A stretch of DNA of 64,000 nucleotides, taken from the NCBI RefSeq assembly GCF_002896875.1, contig NZ_CP023278.1:5898501-5962500 (forward strand). Direction: 5' to 3'. Under the pieces are notes generated by a model. The model was not told the origin of the DNA, made no database searches, and saw only the letters and a program-made list of their open reading frames with translations. The position numbers and the translations under genes are program-made. The stretch is from Nostoc sp. CENA543 (GTDB lineage: Bacteria; Cyanobacteriota; Cyanobacteriia; Cyanobacteriales; Nostocaceae). The number at the start of each line of letters is the position of its first letter. Position 1 is the first letter of the stretch. This document shows, piece after piece, positions 1 through 8,039 of the stretch.

Positions 1-129
1 TTTTCCCAAGTAAAACCAGGAGTTAAATACTTCTTCTATATACTGTTTTTCTCGTTCAGAAGGAACAGTGGTAAATTTCAACCAAATCCAAACATCAAAG
101 GGGTTAAATTCACGAAATTGGATGTGCAT
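1..129 (-). CDS. DUF3531 family protein, N-terminal fragment
   Basis: Only the first 43 codons are in the window; the gene runs off the left edge. The reverse strand reads from an ATG at 129 without a stop, beginning MHIQFREFNPFDVWIW, which I recognise as the start of a small conserved cyanobacterial and plastid family of unknown function (DUF3531). Family membership comes from recall of this N-terminus, so it is fairly but not fully secure. A heptamer repeat array starts four bases upstream of the start codon. Confidence 0.7.
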   Translation of the reverse strand, partial: MHIQFREFNPFDVWIWLKFTTVPSEREKQYIEEVFNSWFYLGK

Positions 130-132
130 ATT

Positions 133-170
133 AGTCAATAGTCAATAGTCAATAGTCAATAGTCAATAGT
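133..170. repeat. Tandem heptamer repeat (AGTCAAT)n
   Basis: Five full copies and a partial copy of AGTCAAT follow each other without interruption. This is a typical short tandemly repeated repetitive (STRR) sequence of Nostoc and Anabaena. It lies between two genes on the minus strand and forms part of the upstream region of the DUF3531 gene. Confidence 0.9.
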
Positions 171-204
171 TTTTTCCCCTGCTCCCCTGCTTCCTCTGCT
201 ACCT

Positions 205-1137
205 TCAAATACTTTTTAAACTGTTAACTGCGCCGTCGCGTTCGCGTTCTATTTGTCTAACTAAATCTTTGGGGAGTTGGGATTTCTTGGCTAAGGCTTT
301 GTCGAAGTTAGAAATCGCTTCTTGAATTAGTTGCTGGTTTTTGCCTTGTCTTCCTTGTTCTCTGAGAATTTGAGCTTTTAGATAATACAACTCTGGGTTG
401 TCTGCTGCAACTTTTAGGGCGCGGTTGGCGTAATTTAAGGCTTGGGGGTACTGCTTTAAGTCACGGTAAGCGATCGCAATTCCGCGATTTGTTAAATATT
501 CGGGTGCGGCGTTCTTTTCTAAACGTTCAATTGCGTCATCTGGATCTGCAAAGGGTAAACTTACAGATAGCATCAAATCCATGTAACCCTTGATTAAATT
601 CAGTTCTGGGTCTTGGGACGAAATCGCCTCTGCTTGATTGAGGTATTGATACACTTGTCTAAGGCGGCTTAAGGCTTTGGGTGCGCCTTTGATTGTCCCT
701 TCACGCGTCAAAATCACGCCACCTTCTAAAAAATGACCGACAGCTATGTAAATATTCCCCCTTAATTCGTTAGTAGCCAGCAATTTGCTTCCTGCTTCTA
801 GGGTTTTCTTACTGTAATTATCTAGTCCTATTAAATCTCCATTCATGTAAGCTAGAGATGCCTTCATGGCATAGACTAAAGGCTCATCTGACTCGCTCGA
901 TGCTGCTTGTTTAAGATAACGCTCGGCGGTTGGGTAATCACCATTGAAGAATACTGCTTTAAAAGCAGCCTCCGTGTTTTTGCCAATGTTATGGGGTTGA
1001 TTAGCGCGGAAGGGATCGCCGGCTAAACTAGGATTTACCCCCAGATTGAGGGCGATCGCTACGCCTAAAGTCGCCTGCATTAGTCTAGTAAAGAGGGAAA
1101 ATCTCAGCATTGGGGGAAAAAAGAAAATTTTAGTCAT
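205..1137 (-). CDS. Exported TPR-repeat protein, Sll0314/Alr1548-like
   Basis: A 310-residue protein with an N-terminal hydrophobic stretch (about residues 10-38) ending in NPSLAGDP, which looks like a signal peptide cleaved after Ala-Gly. The rest is helical tetratricopeptide-type sequence; the clearest repeats are at about 215-250 (Tyr-Leu-Thr-Asn-Arg-Gly onwards) and 250-285. TPR proteins act as scaffolds for protein contacts; no catalytic motif is visible, and location is probably thylakoid lumen or periplasm. It resembles the cyanobacterial Sll0314/Alr1548 TPR family. The Met at residue 10 (base 1110) gives a more conventional signal peptide and may be the true start. The role is unknown. 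Confidence 0.75.
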   Translation of the reverse strand: MTKIFFFPPMLRFSLFTRLMQATLGVAIALNLGVNPSLAGDPFRANQPHNIGKNTEAAFKAVFFNGDYPTAERYLKQAASSESDEPLVYAMKASLAYMNGDLIGLDNYSKKTLEAGSKLLATNELRGNIYIAVGHFLEGGVILTREGTIKGAPKALSRLRQVYQYLNQAEAISSQDPELNLIKGYMDLMLSVSLPFADPDDAIERLEKNAAPEYLTNRGIAIAYRDLKQYPQALNYANRALKVAADNPELYYLKAQILREQGRQGKNQQLIQEAISNFDKALAKKSQLPKDLVRQIERERDGAVNSLKSI

Positions 1138-1450
1138 TATCAGCCTCAGAAAAATTGCGGTTTAAATAGTTCGATATGTTACTTAGAATATTGAAAATAT
1201 GTAACTAAAAATCGCATCTTTGATATGGCTAAAACACTCTCTCCAAAAAGACTGTCATAATTTTTTCAAGTTCCCATATTGGTTGTAGCTATTACTTATG
1301 AATAAAATTGCCACAATAGGAAACAAGCGGATTTTAACTGTTAAATTTGAATTTATTTATAATACTTGGATTTATCCATAATTTACTCCCAATCCCCACT
1401 TCCCAATCCCCACTCCCCAAGCAACGCCAAATTTTTGGTAATCTTAACAA
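1138..1450. other. Intergenic region, divergent promoters
   Basis: This 313-bp AT-rich stretch separates the divergent TPR-protein and ABC-ATPase genes and must hold both promoters. No clear operator was seen. A C-rich low-complexity stretch (CCCAATCCCCA-type units, about 1388-1420) lies close to the ABC gene start. Confidence 0.6.
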
Positions 1451-2125
1451 ATGCTCTATCTCAGAAATTTAACTTATCATCCCACAGCTTGCCCTACAGC
1501 AATTCTGAAATCCATTAATTTGGAGTTACCCACCCAAAAGCTAGGATTGATTATTGGCCCTAGCGGTTCTGGTAAAAGTACCCTACTAGAGATTTTGTCT
1601 GGACTAGCTGAACCCACATCAGGCGCAGTTTTTTGGCGAGAACAAGAACTCATTTCCGAACAGCTACAACAGTTAGCTGGCCTAGTTTTTCAGTTTCCAG
1701 AACGCCATTTTTGTGGCGGGACAATTTTGGAAGAATTGCGTTTAGGACATCCCGAATTAGGGACTGAACGAGTGAGACACGCCCTAAGCGAAGTAGGATT
1801 AGAGCATTTATCCCTATCCGCCGCACCTCACGCCTTAAGTGGAGGACAGCAACGCCGTTTAGCCTTAGCCGTACAATTAATTCGCCAACCCAATTTATTA
1901 TTATTGGATGAACCCACAGCAGGCTTAGATTGGTCAATGCGTCGCCAACTAGTAAGTTTATTAGCAAAACTCAAACAAGACTGGACATTGTTAGTAGTAA
2001 CACACGACGCAGGTGATATGCTGGCGATCGCAGATTATTGCTGGACACTCAATCACGGTGAATTAGAATCCGTAGATCCGGCTGTATTGGAGGCTAAAGT
2101 AAAAGAACCTCAAGCCGCAGTGTAA
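1451..2125 (+). CDS. ABC transporter ATP-binding protein (EcfA/NAP-like)
   Basis: A 224-residue stand-alone nucleotide-binding domain. Walker A GPSGSGKST is at 36-44, the Q-loop Gln at 81, the signature LSGGQ at 129-133, Walker B LLLLDEP at 149-155 and the H-loop His at 185, so it should be a competent ATPase. The FQFPE motif around the Q-loop is typical of energy-coupling-factor (EcfA/CbiO-type) ATPases and of the plastid NAP-type soluble ABC proteins. No permease or substrate-binding gene is next to it, so the substrate cannot be inferred and the partner must be elsewhere. Confidence 0.88.
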   Translation: MLYLRNLTYHPTACPTAILKSINLELPTQKLGLIIGPSGSGKSTLLEILSGLAEPTSGAVFWREQELISEQLQQLAGLVFQFPERHFCGGTILEELRLGHPELGTERVRHALSEVGLEHLSLSAAPHALSGGQQRRLALAVQLIRQPNLLLLDEPTAGLDWSMRRQLVSLLAKLKQDWTLLVVTHDAGDMLAIADYCWTLNHGELESVDPAVLEAKVKEPQAAV

Positions 2126-2126
2126 G

Positions 2127-2247
2127 TTGGGGAATGGGGACTGGGGACTGGGTGGACAAGGTGGACAAGGTAGACAAGGTAGATTTTACCTCAATGCCCA
2201 ATGCCCCAGGACTAATGACTAATGACTAATGACTAATGACTAATGAC
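2127..2247. repeat. Mixed tandem repeats upstream of rsmG
   Basis: The intergenic region is almost wholly simple repeats: GGGGACT units (about 2131-2151), GTGGACAAG/GTAGACAAG nonamers (about 2152-2182), then ATGACTA heptamers (about 2215-2247). The last heptamer supplies the predicted ATG of rsmG at 2243, so the ribosome-binding region of that gene is itself repeat sequence. Confidence 0.88.
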
Positions 2248-2980
2248 TAACTCATTGCCAACAATGGCAGAAATTTGGCAGCAAACTCTCAATTGGCAAC
2301 CTACTGATGAACAGCAAGCGCGTTTTCAGCAGTTATATGAATTAATCCTTGAAGGGAATCGTCAGTTAAATTTAACTCGCATTACTGAACCGCAAGAGTT
2401 TTGGGAAAAGCATCTTTGGGATTCTTTGCGGGGAATTGCACCACAGCAAAAATTTATTTCGTCTCTGGAAACAAGTGCATCTGTCATTGATATTGGTACA
2501 GGTGCAGGTTTTCCTGGTGTGCCTATAGCAATTGTTACACCTAATTCTCAAATTACACTTTTAGATTCCACCCGCAAAAAGATTACTTTTATTGATAAAA
2601 TCCTGAGTGAATTAGGAATTAATCATGCTCAAACTATTGTGAGTAGAGCCGAAGAAATTGGTCAGCAACCACAGCACCGAGAAAAGTATGATATAGCCTT
2701 AATTCGTGCTGTTGGTAATGCTTCAGTTTGCGCTGAATATACTTTGCCTTTACTCAAACAAAACGGTTTAGCAGTAATTTATCGCGGTACTTGGACAGAT
2801 GAAGAAACCACAGCTTTGCAAGATGCGGTTAAGCAATTAGGTGGTGAGATTGAGTCAATAGAACAGTTTTTTACACCTCTAAGTAATAGCATTCGTCACT
2901 GTTTATATTTACGAAAAATAACAATCACACCTGCTAAGTTTCCCCGTGCTGTTGGTGTACCAACTCAAAAACCATTATGA
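2243..2980 (+). CDS. rsmG: 16S rRNA (guanine-N7)-methyltransferase RsmG
   Basis: RsmG (GidB) methylates N7 of a conserved guanine in the 530 loop of 16S rRNA using S-adenosylmethionine. The 245-residue product has NLTRI at 43-47, HLWDSL at 57-62 and the SAM-binding loop DIGTGAGFPG at 83-92, all typical of the family, and the length is as expected. The start at 2243 lies inside an ATGACTA repeat array. ATGs at 2222, 2229 and 2236 run into stops or are out of frame. An in-frame Met at codon 8 (2264) is an alternative start outside the repeats. The C-terminal 15 residues look like a poorly conserved tail. Confidence 0.93.
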   Translation: MTNSLPTMAEIWQQTLNWQPTDEQQARFQQLYELILEGNRQLNLTRITEPQEFWEKHLWDSLRGIAPQQKFISSLETSASVIDIGTGAGFPGVPIAIVTPNSQITLLDSTRKKITFIDKILSELGINHAQTIVSRAEEIGQQPQHREKYDIALIRAVGNASVCAEYTLPLLKQNGLAVIYRGTWTDEETTALQDAVKQLGGEIESIEQFFTPLSNSIRHCLYLRKITITPAKFPRAVGVPTQKPL

Positions 2981-3024
2981 TTTGAGTTTGCTGAAGTTAA
3001 GATTATGCTGATCAAAGAAAAGCA

Positions 3025-4839
3025 TTAGACCAGTGCAGAATAATTCCATATTTGCACAAGTATTTTTTCTTGCTTACGCCGACGCTCAAACATATCGAGA
3101 ATTGAATATGTACAGAAGGTAGTCAAATCACGAGATAAGTCTAATTGGATAGTTGCTGGTCTTCCAGGTAATTCCAATAAAACTTTAGATTCTCCAGTAG
3201 CTATATCAAGAGACTTTACCTTACCTTCTAGTCCACAAGAAAGTAAAATATTGCGTTGCCAATCAAATGCAATATCATAAGTTCTTGCCATTCGATTAGG
3301 AGGGTCATCGAAAGTAACAACTTCACTAGAAGTTGAAACAATGGAAAGAGGTAATTTTCGTTGTGAAGATAAAACCTCATTCCACTCAAAAACTCGCACT
3401 CCTTGACCCATAGCACATAGTAACCAATTGCCATCTGGGCTGAAGTCCATTTTCACAATCATTTCGTTAGGATCAAAACTGTTTACGCCTTCACCTCGTT
3501 GGACACTAGCCATCCATGCTGCCATATCAAATGCTGCGGTTTCTAGGAATTTAACTACCTTTTGAGTATTCAAATCAATAATGGCTAATTTTGATCCTCC
3601 TTCATCAGCCAATAAATAACGACCATTAGGATGAATTGCAATTTTAGAACCATGTCCAATTTTAATTATGGCAATCTGTTCTAAATTCTTAATAGAAGTC
3701 ACGATAATTTCACCCTCTGAACGACTAATTAATATTTCCTCATTGGGAGTAAATTGAAGACCATTAGTAGCACGAATATGAGGAATTATTTGCAGCAATT
3801 GTTTGTTTTCTAAATCATATAGAGTTGCTTGCCAAGATCCACTAGCATGACCTACAGCTAAAAATTTTCCAGATGGGCTAACTTGCATGACATAAGGATT
3901 TTCTTCTATCGGCAAATCAATATTTACTGGTTCATTATTCCAAGGCGCAGTATATTGTTTCATTTCTAGAGGTTGATTTCCTAGTCCACTCCAACTTATG
4001 AAAAAACCACCTACATTATCGGGGGTAGAAATTGGCGTATTTGGAAAATACCCACTTTGAGGAGGACTTGGAACTGTCAATAATAAAATACCTGCTTTCT
4101 TTAATGTGGTAAAAGCGTCATCTATCTTGGCTTTTTCTCTCTGCTGTCGTGCTAATTCAATTGCGGGGTCTGGAATGTGAACAAATTCTGACCACCGTTC
4201 AATTTCTTCATTATCTTCATCCTGAAGATATTCATAACAAGTTTCCGCATTTTTGACGTTGAAAAGTTTAGCAAACCAGTAAAATTTGCTAGCAGCTTCA
4301 AACACTTCATCATAAGGTAATTCGCTGATATCGTCAGAGTTTGCACCGACTTCTAACTGTCGCCAGATTTCTAAACTTCTTTGAGTCAGTTCTTCCCATT
4401 CCTCCTGAGAAGAAACTGTCAAAACTTCAGCAATATGTGCAATTGTTATGTCCTGATTTGGTAGTTCAGTTAGTAAATCAGCAAATACTTCTGGCTGACC
4501 ACGTAATTTTTCACTTTCTTCTTGGGGTATATCACCAAAATATTCTGGGTCTGAACTATATTGATCAATTAATTGATGATTTCTGTAATATTCATAATAG
4601 AAAAAATCATCATGATAAAGGCTCAGATTAAGTATATGACCTGGAAACTGTTGAGCGATCGCCCTAGCAACCGTAGGGTCTTGTCCATTCTCTGAAGCAT
4701 AGACACTAATCCAACCGTTAATACAGGGAGAAATTAAAAATTTGAGTTTCTTTTCTTGTATTGACAGATGTTTAATAATCTCGATAATTTGCTCAGTATC
4801 GGTTGAGCGAATATGAATTGAGCCATAATATCTACCCAT
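3025..4839 (-). CDS. Beta-propeller (WD40-like) protein, function unknown
   Basis: A 604-residue protein without signal peptide or membrane segment. The N-terminal 240 residues are acidic and not assignable. From about residue 300 onwards it shows beta-propeller repeats with WD40-like phrases: VSPSGKFLAVGHASG, FTPNEEILISRSEG, IHPNGRYLLADEGG, FSPDGNWLLCAMGQG. Such domains serve as interaction platforms. An AGGAAAA ribosome-binding site lies just upstream of the ATG, supporting the start. It is the third of three minus-strand genes after two Uma2 genes, with a gap of about 100 bp. No function can be given. Confidence 0.75.
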   Translation of the reverse strand: MGRYYGSIHIRSTDTEQIIEIIKHLSIQEKKLKFLISPCINGWISVYASENGQDPTVARAIAQQFPGHILNLSLYHDDFFYYEYYRNHQLIDQYSSDPEYFGDIPQEESEKLRGQPEVFADLLTELPNQDITIAHIAEVLTVSSQEEWEELTQRSLEIWRQLEVGANSDDISELPYDEVFEAASKFYWFAKLFNVKNAETCYEYLQDEDNEEIERWSEFVHIPDPAIELARQQREKAKIDDAFTTLKKAGILLLTVPSPPQSGYFPNTPISTPDNVGGFFISWSGLGNQPLEMKQYTAPWNNEPVNIDLPIEENPYVMQVSPSGKFLAVGHASGSWQATLYDLENKQLLQIIPHIRATNGLQFTPNEEILISRSEGEIIVTSIKNLEQIAIIKIGHGSKIAIHPNGRYLLADEGGSKLAIIDLNTQKVVKFLETAAFDMAAWMASVQRGEGVNSFDPNEMIVKMDFSPDGNWLLCAMGQGVRVFEWNEVLSSQRKLPLSIVSTSSEVVTFDDPPNRMARTYDIAFDWQRNILLSCGLEGKVKSLDIATGESKVLLELPGRPATIQLDLSRDLTTFCTYSILDMFERRRKQEKILVQIWNYSALV

Positions 4840-4936
4840 AGGATTTTCCTAGAATCCGTGACTATCTTAGTCTACCCATGATGAAAATATTCAGTAGCAT
4901 CTATTCAGGTAAGATTGTTATGTTAATTCATCTAAC

Positions 4937-5512
4937 TTAATATACAGATAAATGTAGTATAAATCCTGGTAATACATCTTCACCTAATAATTCTGTAGGT
5001 AAATTTTGTAATTCTACTGCTTTTCCTAGACGATAAATTTCTACTTGCTGCTGTTGAGGATTAATCAACCACCCTAATTTAACCCCTGCATCCATATATT
5101 CTTGCATCTTCTGACGGAGGGTTTCTAAATCATCGGTTGCTGACCTTAATTCAATTACAAAATCCGGTGCAATGGGGGGAAATCTGCGTCTTTGTTCAGG
5201 AGTTAATGCTTCCCATCGTTGCTTTTGAATCCAGGCGACATCAGGAGAGCGATCGCTCCCGTTTGGTAATTTAAATATAGTAGAAGAACTAAAAGTATAA
5301 CCAAGTCCCGTTTGTCGATTCCAAATTCCTAAATCGATAATTAAATCTGCCTCACGATTGCCACTTTCACCGCCTGCAGGTGGCATAATAATTAACTCTC
5401 CCTTAGCTGTGCGCTCAAATTTTAATTCCTGGTTATTTTGACATAGTTGATAAAATTGCTCATCTGTAAGATGAACAGTTTCTAGTTTTAATCTCAAAGG
5501 ACTAATAACCAT
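4937..5512 (-). CDS. Uma2 family (DUF820) putative endonuclease
   Basis: A 191-residue member of the Uma2/DUF820 family, which has a PD-(D/E)XK nuclease fold and is expanded in cyanobacteria. Candidate catalytic residues are visible: Asp91 in SPDVAWI, Glu121 in DFVIELRS and the Lys/Gln region QKMQEYMDAG near 134-143. Many copies lie alone in the genome and their target is not established; nuclease activity is inferred from fold. It is 36 bp downstream of a second Uma2 gene and is probably cotranscribed with it. Confidence 0.85.
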   Translation of the reverse strand: MVISPLRLKLETVHLTDEQFYQLCQNNQELKFERTAKGELIIMPPAGGESGNREADLIIDLGIWNRQTGLGYTFSSSTIFKLPNGSDRSPDVAWIQKQRWEALTPEQRRRFPPIAPDFVIELRSATDDLETLRQKMQEYMDAGVKLGWLINPQQQQVEIYRLGKAVELQNLPTELLGEDVLPGFILHLSVY

Positions 5513-5548
5513 ATAAATAACCTAGTTCGATTGTGTTTTCTTGAGAAT

Positions 5549-6100
5549 TTATGAACCTAATAATTCATCTACAGTGACATTAAACCCTGTGAGTACAGTT
5601 TGAGTTTTCACAACTTCACCAGAAATAAACACTAGTCGCTGATTTTTAGTAATAACAATAATCCAGCGATTTTCAGGAAAAACTAACCAAACTTCTTCAC
5701 AACCAGATTGCAAATATTCTTGAGATTTAGCAATCATATCTTCTGCTAAATCTGTAGGGGAAATAATCTCAGCTATTAAAGGAAAGCTTTGGGGTAAAAC
5801 AGCAGGTTCACCATACTGCTGCATCAATTCTGGAGTTAGATAAGCCACATCAGGACGGCGACCTTGTTTATTGGTCAGACAAGGTACTTCTGTATATACT
5901 TCTCCGCCTTGTCCACTAGTTTCTTTGTAATTTCTCCAGTAAGTAGCTACTTTTGCTTGTATGCGGCTGTGTTTTAATGTCACTTCTTCTTTCTCCAGTA
6001 ATTCCCCATTTACCCATTCTGTACCTTCTGGGGGACTTTGTAGCCAATTTTCTAGGGAATAATCAGTGGGAATATTTTCTTTAATGGGAGTAATAACCAT
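5549..6100 (-). CDS. Uma2 family (DUF820) putative endonuclease
   Basis: A 183-residue second Uma2/DUF820 protein, only distantly similar to its downstream neighbour, so the pair is not a recent duplication. Family motifs are RRPDVAYLTPE near residue 80, FPLIAEIISPTD near 105-116 and the QEYLQSGCEEVWLVFPE block near 127-143. The Ile-Ala-Glu core and PDV motif match the PD-(D/E)XK nuclease fold, but activity and substrate are unproven. It is probably first in the minus-strand unit 6100-3025. Confidence 0.83.
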   Translation of the reverse strand: MVITPIKENIPTDYSLENWLQSPPEGTEWVNGELLEKEEVTLKHSRIQAKVATYWRNYKETSGQGGEVYTEVPCLTNKQGRRPDVAYLTPELMQQYGEPAVLPQSFPLIAEIISPTDLAEDMIAKSQEYLQSGCEEVWLVFPENRWIIVITKNQRLVFISGEVVKTQTVLTGFNVTVDELLGS

Positions 6101-6503
6101 GACTTTTTATACTCATGAGAAGTATATTTTCATGATAATTTATCTTTAGGTTGTCCATCTGATTTTAAATTTTAAATTTTTGTAGGATGGTGAAATTTCA
6201 TCCTCATAGTTAACAGAAATTAACTGAAATATTTGCTAACTGCATCAGCAAATTCAAAAAATTTAAGTAGTTCTACGGCTGCTTCAAGTAACATTGCTAA
6301 ATCGTAGGTGGATTGACGGTTAGCGATCGCATCTTCTCAACTTAGCTGTATCAAGCAGGCGATCGCTATTACTGTACAAGTCTATACCAAGTCGCCAGCA
6401 GTAAAAATTACATATTTATCTGGTGACATTAGTATAATTTGTGTATTATTGAAATAACTCTTGTCAGGCAAATATCTTCTTCAATAAGACTTAACAAGAA
6501 ATC
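6101..6503. other. Intergenic region holding an icd remnant
   Basis: This 403-bp gap carries an AT-rich stretch (about 6160-6182), an imperfect hairpin (GGATG...CATCC, 6185-6203), the decayed icd 3' end (6220-6333, listed separately) and two HIP1 octamers. The remainder is AT-rich and presumably contains the promoter of the COP23 gene; no operator was identified. Confidence 0.7.
6220..6333 (-). pseudogene. Decayed duplicate of the 3' end of icd
   Basis: Read on the minus strand, this stretch gives 37 codons ending in a stop, including AIANRQSTYDLAMLLEAAVE and then FEFADAVSKYFS. The C-terminus of the intact icd in this window (12057-13478) reads [20 protein letters not shown] and then [12 protein letters not shown], so about 26 of 36 residues agree and the stop is in the same place. 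At DNA level most bases match from about 6216 to 6333. Similarity stops at a HIP1 octamer, where a TGA follows upstream in frame. There is no start codon, so it is a remnant of a partial duplication and not a gene. Confidence 0.85.
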
Positions 6504-7046
6504 ATGGAACTTTTTAAAGTATATTCACGTAATCAAGCATCGATTATTTTGACATTAATTACTGTCATAGTTGCAGCAACAATTACAACTATAGACACCC
6601 CTAGCTATGCTCAAAGCACAACCTTTTATTGTGGCAAGAGTAAAGGTCTACCAGTCACATTTGCTCGAACACAAGACGGGAGAAAATTACCTGTGATTCG
6701 TTGGACTTCCAACAATTATTTTCCACCACCTTGGACTGCTCAACGTCGATGCGTGGAAGTATCCCAGAGATTTCAAAGAAGCTATAACAACAGGACACTA
6801 AAATATATTTCTAGTGGAATACTGAACAAACAACCAGTAGTTTGTGCTGGTATTAGCAAAGATACCGTTTGTACAAGTGATAATTTGTTATTTACCCTCA
6901 AACGAGGTGCAAACCCTAAAGCTGTAGTAACTAGGATATTAGACAATCGAGGGTTAGCAGATGGACTCGTTCACAGTGAAAGTGAAAGTGACGATATCAC
7001 TGTTGATTTTGATCTATACCTTGAACGTGTAGAACCAGAGAAATAA
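6504..7046 (+). CDS. COP23-domain exported protein
   Basis: A 180-residue protein with a signal peptide (hydrophobic residues about 13-32, cleavage near SYAQS at 33-37). The mature part fits the COP23 domain: FYCGKSKGLPVTFARTQDG, then RCVEVSQRFQ, then PVVCAGISKDTVCTSDNLLFTLKRG. Four cysteines (in YCGK, RRCVE, VVCAG and TVCTS) could make two disulphides. COP23 was named for a circadian-oscillating membrane-associated polypeptide in cyanobacteria; its biochemical role is unknown. It is followed by two trypsin-like proteases and another exported protein, all on the same strand. Confidence 0.85.
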   Translation: MELFKVYSRNQASIILTLITVIVAATITTIDTPSYAQSTTFYCGKSKGLPVTFARTQDGRKLPVIRWTSNNYFPPPWTAQRRCVEVSQRFQRSYNNRTLKYISSGILNKQPVVCAGISKDTVCTSDNLLFTLKRGANPKAVVTRILDNRGLADGLVHSESESDDITVDFDLYLERVEPEK

Positions 7047-7164
7047 ACAATTTACCCCTGGATTGACTAATTTGATAAATTCCTGAAATAACAATAATTC
7101 TTCCTAACAATTGGCTTAATATCTTTAACCTTTTGGTGTTTACTCAATTAATTGTGGATTTAAT

Positions 7165-7953
7165 ATGAGTTGGCGCATCTTCAAGTTGATTACCTGTATT
7201 AGTGGGTTGTCAATTTTGCTTTCGGCTTCTACGACTGAGGCCTTTATCAATCCTGAACATCTTACTATTACACAACCTTTTACTCAATTAACAGCAGAAC
7301 AGTTACATCAAAAGGCTAATAAAATTAGTGTAAAAATCCTCTCAACGGAATATTTGGGTACAGGGATAATCCTCAGTGAAAAAAAATCAGTCTATACAGT
7401 ATTAACTAATGCCCATGTTTTAAGAGCAGATAAGCCTCCCTATCGAATTCAAACAGAAGATGGTAAAACTTATCCAGCAAATATGCTAAAAAAAGTAAAT
7501 TTTCAAAATTACGATTTAGCATTACTGCAATTTACTAGTAGTAAAAAAACTTATCATACAGCAAGTTTTGGTGCCTCTCCTAAAGTGGGAGATGAGGTGT
7601 TTATTGCAGGATTTCCTTCTACAGAAGAAACAGAGAATATCAGCTTCACATTTATTAGTGGTAAAGTCTCCCTTATCTTAACAAAAGCTTTAGAAGGTGG
7701 TTATCAAGTAGGATATACCAATCGCTTGGAAAAGGGTATGAGTGGTGGTGCTTTGTTGAATAATCAAGGTGAAGTGGTTGGTGTCAACGGTTTACACGCT
7801 TACCCTTTATGGGATATACCTTCTGTATTTATTGATGGCTCACAGGCTGAAGAACAATTACATCAGCAAATTACACAATTGAGTTGGGCTGTGCCAATGG
7901 ATAAAATTGTATCAATGATGCCGCCATCTGATAAACCCCAAACCGTGAAATAA
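7165..7953 (+). CDS. Exported trypsin-like serine protease
   Basis: A 262-residue S1-type protease with an N-terminal signal peptide (about 1-26, ending STTEAF). The catalytic triad is visible: His84 in TNAHVL, Asp117 in YDLALLQF and Ser193 in GMSGGALLNN. The domain fills nearly the whole protein and there is no PDZ domain, so it is not a Deg/HtrA protein. It should act outside the cytoplasmic membrane. It lies 118 bp after the COP23 gene and 86 bp before a related protease fused to GUN4. Substrate unknown. Confidence 0.85.
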   Translation: MSWRIFKLITCISGLSILLSASTTEAFINPEHLTITQPFTQLTAEQLHQKANKISVKILSTEYLGTGIILSEKKSVYTVLTNAHVLRADKPPYRIQTEDGKTYPANMLKKVNFQNYDLALLQFTSSKKTYHTASFGASPKVGDEVFIAGFPSTEETENISFTFISGKVSLILTKALEGGYQVGYTNRLEKGMSGGALLNNQGEVVGVNGLHAYPLWDIPSVFIDGSQAEEQLHQQITQLSWAVPMDKIVSMMPPSDKPQTVK

Positions 7954-8039
7954 AAACTACATATCATTAAATATAATTATAAACTTGCTTAATTCTAGGA
8001 TGATATGACATATGCAATTTTGAGGCAGGAGACAAAATA

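Noticed and set aside
2211-2247. Heptamer arrays considered as CRISPR repeats
   Set aside because: Units are seven bases and directly adjacent with no spacers, and no cas gene is in the window; they are STRRs.
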